Shown: positions 1-9,494, counted from the first letter of the stretch. The stretch: DNA of 64,000 nt from Flavicella sp965243265 (GCA_965243265.1 CBDEUL010000005.1:434001-498000); one strand, 5' to 3'. Notes: a model not told the origin generated them from the letters alone. Program-made: numbers and translations.

Positions 1-849
1 CTTTCCTACCAATGCTTTTGCTAAAACCACTGTAATGGCTTTAAAAGTGTATTGATTGAAAGATTTTATAGCTACATAGTCAATTTTAGGACCAACAGTT
101 AATGCAGTATTTGAAGGTAGTGTCCAAGGAGTAGTTGTCCAAGCTAAAAAGTGAACATCTCCATCAATATTTTGTAACCTTTCGGGTAATGTATTTTTGA
201 TGGCTTTAAACTGTGCTACGATGGTTGTATCAGTAACATCTTGGTAAGCTCCTGGTTGATTGATTTCGTGTGAACTTAAACCTGTTCCTGCTTTTGGAGA
301 GTATGGTTGAATGGTGTATCCTTTGTATAAAAGATTTTTTTTGTGCAATTGAGATAATAACCACCAAACACTTTCCATGTATTTTGGTTTGTAGGTAATA
401 TATGGGTTCTCCATATCTACCCAGTAACCAATTCTTTCGGTAAGGTTGTTCCAAACGTCTGTGTATTTCATGACTGCTTTTCTACAAGCGTCATTGTATT
501 CTTCAATTGAAATTTTAGATCCAATATCTTCTTTGGTAATACCCAATTCCTTTTCTACTCCTAGTTCAACAGGTAATCCATGTGTATCCCATCCAGCTTT
601 ACGCTCAACTTTGTACCCTTTCATGGTTTTGTATCGAGGAAAAATATCTTTGATAGTACGACCAATAACATGATGAATTCCTGGCAATCCATTAGCAGAA
701 GGAGGTCCTTCAAAAAACACGTATGGTTCTTTGCCTTCTCTTAGGCTAATACTTTTTTGGAAGATGTTGTTTTCTTTCCAAAATTTTTGGGTTTCTTCAG
801 CTATATTGGTTAGGCTTAATCCTTTGTGTTCTCTAAATTTTGCACTCAT
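1..849 (-). CDS. ileS: Isoleucyl-tRNA synthetase, N-terminal part (cut by window edge)
   Basis: This is the first 283 codons of a cytoplasmic class I aminoacyl-tRNA synthetase that charges tRNA-Ile. The N-terminus is intact and starts MSAKFREHKG. The class I HIGH-type signature is seen at residues 48-60 (GPPSANGLPGIHH), the GIHH variant familiar from Bacteroidota-type IleS. It is followed by the conserved RTIKDIFPRYKTMKG and KAGWDTHGLPVE blocks of the catalytic domain. The editing domain, KMSKS loop and anticodon-binding domain lie outside the window. The next gene downstream on the same strand is not visible. A -7-like box differing at one position (TATTTTCG, plus-strand 874-881) lies about 25 bases upstream of the start. 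Confidence 0.96.
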   Translation of the reverse strand, partial: MSAKFREHKGLSLTNIAEETQKFWKENNIFQKSISLREGKEPYVFFEGPPSANGLPGIHHVIGRTIKDIFPRYKTMKGYKVERKAGWDTHGLPVELGVEKELGITKEDIGSKISIEEYNDACRKAVMKYTDVWNNLTERIGYWVDMENPYITYKPKYMESVWWLLSQLHKKNLLYKGYTIQPYSPKAGTGLSSHEINQPGAYQDVTDTTIVAQFKAIKNTLPERLQNIDGDVHFLAWTTTPWTLPSNTALTVGPKIDYVAIKSFNQYTFKAITVVLAKALVGK

Positions 850-1002
850 TTTACTGCATATTCAATTGAGTTGCGAAAATACATATTTTATGTGATATTT
901 TACAAGCTTTCTGGTTTTAAGAAATGGAGGTGTAATGAGTTAAAAATGAACTGTTATTGTGTTTTTGTAAAGGATGTATATTGTTTAAATAAATGACTCG
1001 TT

Positions 1003-1833
1003 TTATTTTGTCCAGGCTGTAGAAAAAGGGATGTTGTTGTGCAGGTCTTCTGATATTTCTACAGCTCCAACACCATTCATAATTGAAAGTACTTTTACGG
1101 GCCATGTTTCTCTAAAATTGTAAGAATTAGGTCGACCCCCAATGGTTTTTATAAATTTTTCATTGAGTTTTTTGTCGAAAAGGATTTTGATTCCGTTTTG
1201 TTCAATTTGTTCATCTAGCATTTTTCTAGCTTCACGATAGGCTGTAATGCTGCTTTTAGAGGAGATAAAACGACTTACAAAATCAGAAACATTTTCTAAG
1301 TTAGCCTGAGTCATATTTGTAGGGTTATTGATAAGATATGCTAAGTTTTCTTTAGTGCCAGCATAAGGTGGTGGTCTGTAATCTTTTTTTAAAGAAGCAG
1401 GTCTTTTTTTCCATGTCAATTCTTCTTCTTGGTATTTTGAAATTTCATTTTTGTCAAAAAGAACAATCCCGGTTTTGTTTACAGAAGGTAGTTCTAGTGC
1501 AGGTAATTCAGCATCGTTTCCAACAGCATTTAAACTTAAGAAGTTTCCTGTTATTTGTCCAACATAACCTTGTCCCCAGCCAGATTCTAAACTCATAATA
1601 CTTAATACAGCTCCTGGTGGAACTTTATGTTTTATACATAAGTCAGTAACGGGTTTAGAGAGTCTCATATATAGCTTTTTTACGTGTACGTATTTTCTAA
1701 GCCTATAATTTTTTTGAGTTTTAGGGAGTGTGTCAATAACAATAACCTCTGCTTTTTTTGTGCTTTTTTTAGGACTGCATGCTGATGTAGTAATAAGGGA
1801 TAGTGAAAAGAAAATGAAAAGTAGCATTCTCAT
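1003..1833 (-). CDS. Glucosaminidase-domain lipoprotein (peptidoglycan hydrolase)
   Basis: A 276-residue predicted lipoprotein with a hydrophobic signal and lipobox TSAC at Cys19. The next 30 or so residues are a linker rich in Lys and Thr. From about residue 50 the protein matches the glucosaminidase (FlgJ/LytG-type) fold: the stretch around residues 70-100 has a catalytic-Glu context (SLESGWGQG) followed by GNFLSLNA, like the GNLFGI block of the family. The C-terminal part (FIKTIGGRPNSYNF) also fits. It would cleave GlcNAc-MurNAc glycan strands from the periplasmic face of the outer membrane. It lies head-to-tail upstream of ileS with a 153-base gap, so it could be co-transcribed with it. 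A -7-like TATATTTC box (plus-strand 1866-1873) precedes it. Family assignment is firm; the exact bond cleaved is inferred. Confidence 0.8.
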   Translation of the reverse strand: MRMLLFIFFSLSLITTSACSPKKSTKKAEVIVIDTLPKTQKNYRLRKYVHVKKLYMRLSKPVTDLCIKHKVPPGAVLSIMSLESGWGQGYVGQITGNFLSLNAVGNDAELPALELPSVNKTGIVLFDKNEISKYQEEELTWKKRPASLKKDYRPPPYAGTKENLAYLINNPTNMTQANLENVSDFVSRFISSKSSITAYREARKMLDEQIEQNGIKILFDKKLNEKFIKTIGGRPNSYNFRETWPVKVLSIMNGVGAVEISEDLHNNIPFSTAWTK

Positions 1834-1918
1834 AAGTAAGAGGATATAAGGTTTGTTAGTTTTCTGAAATATACGGATTTTAAATGTTCAAAATGGAATA
1901 AAAGAAGCTTGTTGAAAG

Positions 1919-1949
1919 TTGTGTTCTTTTGGAAATCCTTCTAATTTTG
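1919..1949 (+). promoter_or_regulatory. Bacteroidota-type promoter of the TrmH-family gene
   Basis: A TTG (-33) at 1919-1921 and TAATTTTG (-7) at 1942-1949 are separated by 20 bases, which matches the Bacteroidota consensus TTG-N17-23-TAnnTTTG. Transcription would begin near 1956, about 10 bases before the ATG at 1967. This placement argues against an upstream TTG start for the gene. Confidence 0.6.
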
Positions 1950-1966
1950 TGGTTCAATATTTTTAT

Positions 1967-2497
1967 ATGAGAAAATTAAAAAACAGTGAGTTAAACCGAT
2001 TGGAAGTTTCTGAATTTAAAGAAACTGAAAAAATTCCTTTGATAGTAATTTTGGATAATATTCGAAGCTTGAATAATATCGGTTCTGTTTTTAGAACCAG
2101 TGATGGTTTTGTAGTTGAGAAAATTTATTTGTGTGGAATAACGGCAGTTCCGCCGAATAAAGACATTCATAAAACAGCTTTAGGTGCTACGGAATCTGTA
2201 GATTGGGAGTATGTTGAAGATACATTGACATTGGTTAAAAAGTTACAAAGCGAAGGTGTTATGGTTGCTTCTATTGAACAGGCAGAAAACGCTACTATGT
2301 TGCAGGATTTTAAAGTGTTTTCTGATAAAAAATACGCAATTGTAATGGGTAATGAGGTAAAAGGAGTACAACAAGAGGTTGTTTCAGCTTCAGATTTCTG
2401 TATAGAAATCCCTCAGTTTGGAACCAAACACTCGTTAAATATCTCTGTAACTACAGGAATTGTTTTATGGAGTTTTTTAGAGAAGTTGAAACTTTAA
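1967..2497 (+). CDS. TrmH/SpoU-family RNA 2'-O-methyltransferase
   Basis: A 176-residue SPOUT methyltransferase that uses S-adenosylmethionine to methylate a ribose 2'-OH in tRNA or rRNA. All three SpoU motifs are visible: motif 1 as RSLNNIGSVFRTSDGF, motif 2 as YAIVMGNEVKGVQ, and motif 3 as SLNISVTTGIVLWSF, which forms the knotted cofactor pocket. It is the short single-domain form without an N-terminal RNA-binding extension, so the exact site (tRNA G18, C34/U34 or an rRNA position) cannot be read from sequence. I chose the ATG at 1967 because the promoter lies immediately upstream and inside any longer reading. It is convergent with the lipoprotein gene at 2508, with only 10 bases between the stops. 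Confidence 0.9.
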   Translation: MRKLKNSELNRLEVSEFKETEKIPLIVILDNIRSLNNIGSVFRTSDGFVVEKIYLCGITAVPPNKDIHKTALGATESVDWEYVEDTLTLVKKLQSEGVMVASIEQAENATMLQDFKVFSDKKYAIVMGNEVKGVQQEVVSASDFCIEIPQFGTKHSLNISVTTGIVLWSFLEKLKL

Positions 2498-2507
2498 GTT
2501 AAAAGGT

Positions 2508-3191
2508 TTAAGGAGTTTTAAAATTCCAAATTTGCCCTATAGCTTGTCCATTTTTATTGTCTTTTACTACTATTTTCCAAAAATATTCTTGATTGTTTGT
2601 TAGGTCGTTAATTGTGTATGAGGTACTGCTGATGTTTTGAGCTTTGATTTCTAGATTGGTTCTATCTGTTCCCAAATACAGGTCAAAGCTTAAGGTATCG
2701 TTGTCGTCTTCATCTTTTGCAGACCACTCTAATAAAGTGTTATTATTTGTAATTTCATTTAATTGAGGGCTAATAAGTGTTGGAGCATAGGGTATATGGT
2801 TTGTGACTGTACCTTCTGTATAAAAGTTATTGACGTTAGAGTAGGCACTTGAGGCACCTTTATTATCAACAGCCTTTATTCTCCAGAAATAAGAAACTCC
2901 CTCATCTAAAGAAAGCAAATGACTTATACCTTTTTTGGTAAAAGTAGCTTCAATTGTTGTAAAAGAAATGTGTTTTGAAACCTCGACAACATAATCAATG
3001 TCATCTTTTTCAGGGTCTGTTGATGAGTTCCATTCAAATGAAATGAGATTATCAAGACAAAAAAGATTATTTGCAGGATGTATCAATGTTGGTACAGATG
3101 GTGCTGTATTTGGTGTCTCTTCAGTTGTGTTGTCTTTTTTACAAGACACAATAATGGCAGAAAAACAGAGTATAAATAGTATCTTTTTCAT
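2508..3191 (-). CDS. Lipoprotein with two fibronectin type III-like domains
   Basis: A 227-residue predicted lipoprotein with lipobox VSC at Cys17, followed by an acidic, Thr-rich linker typical of surface-exposed Bacteroidota lipoproteins. Two tandem FN3-like beta-sandwich modules follow, at about residues 32-125 and 132-227. Each contains a fibronectin-like hallmark near its end (VSYFWRIKAVDNKG, EYFWKIVVKDNKNG). No enzyme motif is seen. It starts 6 bases after the stop of the M12B-like protease gene upstream, so the two are almost certainly co-transcribed. The FN3-like module resembles the one inside that protease (FWRVKPVNNCNSG). It may be a cell-surface partner or anchor for the protease; that is inference. 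Confidence 0.75.
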   Translation of the reverse strand: MKKILFILCFSAIIVSCKKDNTTEETPNTAPSVPTLIHPANNLFCLDNLISFEWNSSTDPEKDDIDYVVEVSKHISFTTIEATFTKKGISHLLSLDEGVSYFWRIKAVDNKGASSAYSNVNNFYTEGTVTNHIPYAPTLISPQLNEITNNNTLLEWSAKDEDDNDTLSFDLYLGTDRTNLEIKAQNISSTSYTINDLTNNQEYFWKIVVKDNKNGQAIGQIWNFKTP

Positions 3192-3197
3192 AGCAGT

Positions 3198-6100
3198 TTA
3201 TTGTTTTAAAATTTTAAAAATAAATTTTTCATTGTTTGTTTGGAGTTTTACAAAGTAAAGACCATCAGGTTGGTCTCCTAAATCAATGGAAATCTTACCA
3301 GTGTTTGAGGTGTCTGTTTTTGAAAAAACCAACTGTGAGTATGGGTTGTATACTTCTATGAGGGTTGTTCCTTGTGTATGTGTGTTGATACTTAAGTCTC
3401 CTTTTGTAGGGTTTGGTGTTACTTGTACAAGCTCAGCAATACTCATTTTTTTATGAATACTTCCTTCACAAGCAATACTGGTTTTAATTTCTATAGCATC
3501 TCCTGGGTTAGTTTCAATAGTGAAAGCAGGTGCTGTTGTTTTTAGAATCTCTTTTCCATTTAAAGTTACGTTGTAAGGAGCTGTACCTTGTTCAATGGTA
3601 AAAGAAGTTTTATTGCCTGAGGTTGTGCTTTTGGCAGCCACTGAAACAGGGGAGGATACTTCTGCAATAAAGCACTGTGTATTGTCTTCATAGGATAAAC
3701 ATACTTCATAATCCCCAGAGCTTAGGTCTGAGAATGTTTTTGAAGTTTGGAAAATACCGTTGTTCAATCCATTCAAAGTAAGGTTGTATTCTTTTTCAGT
3801 ATTTGTATCAATCTTAATGCTTCCGTTGTTTTTTCCAGTACAAGTTTCAGATGTTGTTGTGATTAAGATGTCTTTGAAAATTACATAATCACAATTTTCA
3901 GCATAAGAGCTTGTGGTATCTATATACCATGAAGATGGAGTTTCTTCGTTAATGTTGTCTATAAGTATACATGCTAAATCAGGGTTTTCTCGTGTATACA
4001 AGTATTCTAAAAGATTGTTATTGCCGTTTTTTAAGTTTAGAGATGTAAGTGAATTAGAACCACAAGATAGCTTAGTAAGGTTAGCATTGTTGCTAAGATC
4101 TAGAGTTTTTAATTGATTTTCTGAACAATATAACTTCGATAATGCTGTGTGATTTGTTACATTTAAATCTGTTAAATAGTTGTCGCTACAGCTTAGGAGT
4201 TCAAGCAATGTATTGTTTTCAATATTTAAAGAATTCAAATAATTATCAGAAACTTGAAGTGATTCTAAGAGTGTGTTTTGACTAATATCTATAGTTGTTA
4301 AAGAATTATAGCTACATCCTAGATGTTTTAATTGAATGTGGTTGGTTACATTTAGAGAGCTTATCGTATTTTTAAATAAGTATAAATATTGTAAACTTGT
4401 ATTTTGGCTAATGTCTATAGCGGAGATGTTGTTTCCGCTTAGGTTTAAACTGTGAAGACGTTCATTTTGACTAATATTGATGTTTGTAAGGTTGTTGTCA
4501 GTTATGTATAGGTACCTTAAGTTTAGATTGTTGCTAACATCTATTGTAGAGATATTGTTTTCGTTTAGTTTTAAATAGTAAAGATCTGAGAAGTCTTCAA
4601 TTCCAGTTAAGTCATTTATCTCCTTTTCTGTAACATCTAGTCTTCGGATACTAGAAGCTGTGGCTTTTGATATATAATTGTCTAAAGGAGGTGAGTCGTA
4701 TCCTAAGTCAATTAAAGCCTGTTCAAAATTATCATCGGGTACATAGGTACTTTCCCTAGTTCTAAAAGTATATATGTTTGACCAGTTTCCTGAATTACAG
4801 TTGTTAACAGGTTTTACACGCCAAAAATAGGTTGTGGCACTTTCTGAAAAAATGTGTGTAAATGAGTTTTCGGTTACAGTTTCTGTTGCAATAAGGTTTG
4901 TGAAAGAGTTGTTTGTTGCAATTTCAATTAAGTAGTTGGTTGGGTTTGTGTTTCTATCCCAAGAAAATACAACATAAGGACTAATGTTGCTGCTATTGTT
5001 TTGAGGGTTAGATAGTGTAATTTCTTCTTCTAAGACACTTCCATAGATTGTTAAGATAAGTTCTAGTGTGTAAGATAGTTCACCGGAGGTTGCTGTGATT
5101 TCAATAGGGTGTATACCGATATTACTTTCTGTAATATTATTTACAGATAAGGTGATTTCAGTATTGTTTGTGTTGGTTGAAAGTGTAGAAAAAGAAATGT
5201 TGGTGCCTGTTGGGGTTCCAGAAGCGCTAAAGTTTACAGTGTTACTAAAGCCTAAAAAAGATTTGTACACAAAGTCAAACGATATGGTGTTTTCTTCAAA
5301 ACAGATATTTTTTTCGGTTGCTGTAGAAGTCAGTACAAACTCTTTTTTATCAACCGAAATATCTGTATTGTTAATATCAAAAAACACATTGTTATGACCC
5401 TTTACCATGTACCTTCCGTTATCTGTTGATGCCATATTTGATGGAATTTCAAGATTGTAGCTTCCAGTGTTAGGGATGTTATGGGCAATCGTTGTAGGAA
5501 ACGTAAATCCTCCATCTGTAGAGAACAGGATGTCTACTGTAGGCGTGTTTACAGTTCCACTATCTGTATTTGCTACATTCCATGTAATTGTTGTTGTTGT
5601 TCCAGCAAGCCATTCAGTAGTAGAGTTGTGTGAAGTTATTGAAAAAGGGCCTGCATTAGCATCTACGGTAATCGTTGTGTTGTCTGCATTGGTTTCACCT
5701 CCTCTAATATCGTTGTCTCTTACTTGGAATGTAAAGTTAAGGTCTCTAGAAATAGAAGGTAGTACTTCTTCGGGGTTTGCTAATTCTCCAGATAATATTG
5801 TTTCTATGTTAGGAAAATATCTTGTAGGATTATTGTTAGGAGCTTTCCATTGAAAAAGAGGGCCTAGGTCAGTAGGTAAAGGAGGGTCTTCGCTTAATTC
5901 TGTGTCAATTTGTTCCCAGCTATACGTTAGGTTGGAAGATTCTGAGTCTGTTGCTGTACCTTCTAAAAGAAAGGGGGTAGATTTTGGAATTGTGTAGTTA
6001 GATCCTGCATTTGCTGTAGGAGCTGTGTTGTCTGTATCATTAGTTGTCTCACAGGTACTGGTACTTGATAAAAAGTAGTTCATTTGAGTAAGACTGATAG

Positions 6101-7259
6101 AATGGAAGAATAGTTTTCTGGCTGTTGATCCGTAAGACATAATGGAATATCCTTTTCCTACTTCAGCACCTGTTGAAGCGTTTGTATTCCCGTACCAATT
6201 GTTAAAGGTGTGATAGGCTCCAAATTGGTGACCTAATTCATGAAAAAAAGTATTGGAATCAAGGTGTCCAGAGGTAGCACTTGCTTTGCGTGTTGTGTTG
6301 CATACGCTTCGAAGGTAGGCAACACCACCACCTCCAAAAAAGATAGAATGTCCAATGTCGTAATTGGAGTTTCCAATAGTTGCATCACAAATATTTTGAT
6401 TGATACCCGATGTAGCAGATTCGTTATCATTCAACAAACCATCGGTTTCAGGATCTAAAAAAATAACATCTTTGTTTTGAGTTATTAGCTGTAAAGTAAC
6501 ACTTAAATCTCTTTCAAAGACAGCATTTACAGAAGTTACGAGACTGTTTAAGTGTGCTAGTATTATTGTTTTTTTGGTAGATTCTGTTGCAGATTCATCT
6601 ACATTGTATTCTTCTAAAAGATGTTGAGAGTACTCGCCAGTGGTCATTAGTGCCAGTCGATAGGTTCTTAGTTTACCAGAACCAGAACTTACAGCGTTTT
6701 TTTTTTGATGCTTTGTTCTGGGAGCTTCTATTGTGTCTTCTAGGGTTTCACATTCAAAAGATGTGTCAGAGTGCGGCAAGTCTGCTTGTGAGTATACTTG
6801 ATAAATTTTTCCGTTTTTCTTTAGTATAGTAGAAGGTGCGGTATTGTTTAAGATAATTCCGTCAAAACCAGTGTAGTCAGAAAAGCTAAAGCGAATGGTT
6901 TTGTTAGAGCCGTCTGTTGCTATTCCTATATACGATTTTATGTTGCTATGTGCCTTTTGTAGCTCAGGAGCTAATACAGATGCTTCAGCAATTTTATAAG
7001 TCTTTATTATTCCTTCTTCATTTGGAAAGGAAATCGTTAGTGTAGATGAATTTAGATTTTCTCTTCCAGCGGGTGCCTTTTTTAGTTTATCCGTTAATGA
7101 GTTAATGTCTAACGTATAAGCTTTGTGTTTAAAGTTTATGGAGTCTTTTTGCTTTTTACTTTTGGTTTGACTTTTATTTACCGGTGTCCATAATTCTTGT
7201 TGAGAAAAAGTGGTGAACGTTGAAAATAGGCATAGGACAAGAAGGATAATTTTTTTCAT
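3198..7259 (-). CDS. Secreted M12B-like metalloprotease with leucine-rich repeats and type A T9SS tail
   Basis: A 1353-residue protein starting MKKIILL with a Sec signal peptide (start at 7259; an ATG-less extension of 6 codons upstream is less likely). A propeptide-like region precedes a reprolysin-type zinc protease domain with HELGHQFGAYH at 340-350 (zinc His340, His344, His350; catalytic Glu341) and a Met-turn at about Met374 (SIMSYG). Then come a PKD/Ig-like domain (about 395-490), further beta-sandwich domains and an FN3-like module (FWRVKPVNN). About ten short leucine-rich repeats of the L-x-x-L-x-x-x-x-N-x-I/L type fill about 840-1105. A type A T9SS sorting domain closes the protein (about 1278-1353; VTPNPTKGDL and GLYFVKLQT). 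It is likely surface-bound or released and degrades protein. The LRRs may direct substrate or matrix binding. Its paralogue at 12940 has different accessory domains and tail. Confidence 0.9.
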   Translation of the reverse strand: MKKIILLVLCLFSTFTTFSQQELWTPVNKSQTKSKKQKDSINFKHKAYTLDINSLTDKLKKAPAGRENLNSSTLTISFPNEEGIIKTYKIAEASVLAPELQKAHSNIKSYIGIATDGSNKTIRFSFSDYTGFDGIILNNTAPSTILKKNGKIYQVYSQADLPHSDTSFECETLEDTIEAPRTKHQKKNAVSSGSGKLRTYRLALMTTGEYSQHLLEEYNVDESATESTKKTIILAHLNSLVTSVNAVFERDLSVTLQLITQNKDVIFLDPETDGLLNDNESATSGINQNICDATIGNSNYDIGHSIFFGGGGVAYLRSVCNTTRKASATSGHLDSNTFFHELGHQFGAYHTFNNWYGNTNASTGAEVGKGYSIMSYGSTARKLFFHSISLTQMNYFLSSTSTCETTNDTDNTAPTANAGSNYTIPKSTPFLLEGTATDSESSNLTYSWEQIDTELSEDPPLPTDLGPLFQWKAPNNNPTRYFPNIETILSGELANPEEVLPSISRDLNFTFQVRDNDIRGGETNADNTTITVDANAGPFSITSHNSTTEWLAGTTTTITWNVANTDSGTVNTPTVDILFSTDGGFTFPTTIAHNIPNTGSYNLEIPSNMASTDNGRYMVKGHNNVFFDINNTDISVDKKEFVLTSTATEKNICFEENTISFDFVYKSFLGFSNTVNFSASGTPTGTNISFSTLSTNTNNTEITLSVNNITESNIGIHPIEITATSGELSYTLELILTIYGSVLEEEITLSNPQNNSSNISPYVVFSWDRNTNPTNYLIEIATNNSFTNLIATETVTENSFTHIFSESATTYFWRVKPVNNCNSGNWSNIYTFRTRESTYVPDDNFEQALIDLGYDSPPLDNYISKATASSIRRLDVTEKEINDLTGIEDFSDLYYLKLNENNISTIDVSNNLNLRYLYITDNNLTNINISQNERLHSLNLSGNNISAIDISQNTSLQYLYLFKNTISSLNVTNHIQLKHLGCSYNSLTTIDISQNTLLESLQVSDNYLNSLNIENNTLLELLSCSDNYLTDLNVTNHTALSKLYCSENQLKTLDLSNNANLTKLSCGSNSLTSLNLKNGNNNLLEYLYTRENPDLACILIDNINEETPSSWYIDTTSSYAENCDYVIFKDILITTTSETCTGKNNGSIKIDTNTEKEYNLTLNGLNNGIFQTSKTFSDLSSGDYEVCLSYEDNTQCFIAEVSSPVSVAAKSTTSGNKTSFTIEQGTAPYNVTLNGKEILKTTAPAFTIETNPGDAIEIKTSIACEGSIHKKMSIAELVQVTPNPTKGDLSINTHTQGTTLIEVYNPYSQLVFSKTDTSNTGKISIDLGDQPDGLYFVKLQTNNEKFIFKILKQ

Positions 7260-7335
7260 ATCAATTATAAATAGCATTTTAGAAAAACGAAGTTACTAAA
7301 ATAGTATTATAATCGGGAGTTTAATTTTTTAGGAT

Positions 7336-8685
7336 TTAAAACCCTAACATCATTTTAGCAATCATAAAATAGATTAAGATTCCAAAAATATCATTACTAG
7401 TTGTTATAAAAGGTCCTGTGGCTAAGGCGGGGTCAATTCCTCTTTTGTCTAGTAAAATAGGGATAAAGGTACCTATTAAAGCGGCTATTGTAATTACAAT
7501 CATTAATGACATGGCAATGACTAGTGTAATGATCTGATTTTCGATTTGGAAAAAACCATACAGAATAATTAAAATAGCTAAGGCTAATCCATTAACAAAG
7601 GTTAAGCCAATTTCCTTTAAAAGTCTGCTAAAAACACTGCCTTTGATATTGTTATTAGCCAAACCTTGTACTATAATGGCACTAGATTGTACACCTACAT
7701 TTCCTGCCATTGCGGCGATTAAAGGAGTAAAGAAAAATAATTTAGGGTAGTTTTTTAATGCATCTTCAAAGCCTCCCATAATAGAAGCAGCACCAAGTCC
7801 TCCAAGTAAACCTAAAACAAGCCAAGGCAAGCGCGCTTTGGTAAGTTGTAAAATACTATCATCGGCTTCAACATCTTCTGTAATACCCGCAGCCATTTGG
7901 TAATCTTTATCGGCTTCTTCTTTGATAACATCTACAATATCATCAATAGTAATTTGTCCAACCAAACGATTCATTTCATCTACTACAGGAACTACGAATA
8001 GATCGTATTTTTGCATTATTTTGGCAACTTCTTCGTCTTCTTCATCTACTCTTACAGAAGTTATTTTGGGATTGAATACTTCTTTAACTGGGGTTCGTGT
8101 AGAGGTTGTTAAAAGACTTTTTAATGACAAGCGCCCTTTTAATACATCATTATTATCAACAACATAGATGGTGTGCACTTTGTCGTAGTCTTCTGCTTGT
8201 TTTCGCATTTCTTTTACGCAACGAAGATTGGTCCAGTTTTCGTTTACTTTGATGAGTTCTTTACCCATTAAACCACCAGCAGTATCTTCATCATAACGTA
8301 ATAGATCTACAATGTCTTTGGCGTGTTCAACATCTTCAATCTGAGAGATTACTTCTTTTTTTTGTTGTTCAGGAAGTTCTCCAATAATATCAGCCGCATC
8401 ATCAGAGTTTAACTCGTCAATTTCTTTTGCAATTTCTTCTGAAGAAAGTCCTTTCAGGATTTTTTCTCGAGTATCCTCATCTAACTCTGTAAGGATTTCT
8501 GAGGTTTTCTCAGTGTCTAAGAGTTTTATGATGTAAAGAGCATCTTCAAATTCTAGATCTTCAACAATGTCAGCAATATCAGCATGGTGAATTTCTTCTA
8601 GTAGTGAAGAAACCGCAGTGTGGTTGTTTTCTGCTATAAGAAGTTTAAGGTTTGTTATAAACTCTTCTGTGATTTCAATTTGCAT
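7336..8685 (-). CDS. mgtE: Magnesium transporter, MgtE family
   Basis: A 449-residue inner-membrane Mg2+ channel/transporter. The N-terminal MgtE domain of helical repeats (about 20-125; LSSEEIAKEIDELNSDDAADI) is followed by two CBS domains (about 135-255; DEMNRLVGQITIDDIVDVI) that sense cytosolic Mg2+. A linker follows, then five transmembrane helices (about 285-449) with the selectivity region AAMAGNVGVQSSA and the C-terminal block DPALATGPFITTSNDI. The length and domain order are typical. Its start overlaps the end of rsmA by 11 bases, so the two are translationally linked. Gating by intracellular Mg2+ through the N and CBS domains is known for the family. Confidence 0.96.
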   Translation of the reverse strand: MQIEITEEFITNLKLLIAENNHTAVSSLLEEIHHADIADIVEDLEFEDALYIIKLLDTEKTSEILTELDEDTREKILKGLSSEEIAKEIDELNSDDAADIIGELPEQQKKEVISQIEDVEHAKDIVDLLRYDEDTAGGLMGKELIKVNENWTNLRCVKEMRKQAEDYDKVHTIYVVDNNDVLKGRLSLKSLLTTSTRTPVKEVFNPKITSVRVDEEDEEVAKIMQKYDLFVVPVVDEMNRLVGQITIDDIVDVIKEEADKDYQMAAGITEDVEADDSILQLTKARLPWLVLGLLGGLGAASIMGGFEDALKNYPKLFFFTPLIAAMAGNVGVQSSAIIVQGLANNNIKGSVFSRLLKEIGLTFVNGLALAILIILYGFFQIENQIITLVIAMSLMIVITIAALIGTFIPILLDKRGIDPALATGPFITTSNDIFGILIYFMIAKMMLGF

Positions 8686-9451
8686 CTTGCTCTATTAAGG
8701 AAGTTAAATTGATAAACTCTGCTACAGACAGTTGTTCTGGGCGTTTTGTAAAAATATCATTTTCTTTTAGATCTTTAGAAATATTCATGGATTTTAAACT
8801 GCTTCGTAGCATTTTTCTACGTTGATTAAAAGCTGTTTTTACGACTCTCATAAATAATTTTTCATCTACAGGTAATGTGTAGTTTTCTTTTCGGATCATT
8901 CTGATAACTCCAGAATCTACCTTTGGAGGTGGATTAAAAACTGTTGGAGGTACGGTAAATAGGTATTCTACATCGTAGAAGGCTTGTGCTATTACTGATA
9001 GGATTCCATATTTTTTACTTCCTTCTTTTTCTGCAATTCTTTCTGCAACTTCTTTTTGAAACATTCCTGAAAATTCAGGTATTTGATGTCTGTTTTCAAT
9101 TGTTTTAAAAACAATTTGAGTAGATATGTTATAAGGGAAGTTTCCAATAATGGCAATAGGGTCATTGTTAAAAAACTCTGTAAGATCTATTTTTAAAAAG
9201 TCTTTAGAAATAATTCTAGGAGCTAAGTTTAGATAGGTGTTTTGTAGGTATTCAACCGATTCTGTATCTATTTCAATAACATGGGTTGTGTATGTTTTTT
9301 GTAATAGGTATTTGGTAAGTACTCCCATACCAGGACCAATTTCTAAAACAGTATCGTATCCTTTTTCAGTTAAACTATCTGCAATGTTTTGTGCAATAAG
9401 TTCATCTTTTAAAAAGTGTTGCCCTAGATGTTTTTTTGCTTTTACGCTCAT
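8675..9451 (-). CDS. rsmA: 16S rRNA (adenine1518/1519-N6)-dimethyltransferase
   Basis: A 258-residue Rossmann-fold methyltransferase (KsgA/RsmA) that dimethylates the two adjacent adenosines of the helix 45 loop in 16S rRNA late in 30S assembly. It begins with the hallmark KKHLGQHFLKD, has the SAM-binding block VLEIGPGMGVLTKYLL (about 36-51), the acidic DTESVEYL, and the catalytic motif IGNFPYNIST (motif IV, about 100-109). The C-terminal all-helical domain (FNQRRKMLRSSL) is present. The length fits the family. It sits 43 bases downstream of the DUF4286 gene and overlaps mgtE, making a serS-linked minus-strand block. Confidence 0.97.
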   Translation of the reverse strand: MSVKAKKHLGQHFLKDELIAQNIADSLTEKGYDTVLEIGPGMGVLTKYLLQKTYTTHVIEIDTESVEYLQNTYLNLAPRIISKDFLKIDLTEFFNNDPIAIIGNFPYNISTQIVFKTIENRHQIPEFSGMFQKEVAERIAEKEGSKKYGILSVIAQAFYDVEYLFTVPPTVFNPPPKVDSGVIRMIRKENYTLPVDEKLFMRVVKTAFNQRRKMLRSSLKSMNISKDLKENDIFTKRPEQLSVAEFINLTSLIEQDAN

Positions 9452-9494
9452 TTTAAAATAGTTTAAAGGAATACAGGTTTGCTAAGTAATGTGC

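Noticed and set aside
1919..1966. A longer start (TTG at 1919) for the TrmH-family gene
   Set aside because: The -33 and -7 promoter elements lie within this stretch, so it cannot be translated from the mapped-type start; the ATG at 1967 matches family N-termini.
5095..5853. Open frames of 100 and 128 codons on the plus strand inside the protease gene
   Set aside because: They are shadows of the antisense coding sequence with no independent features.
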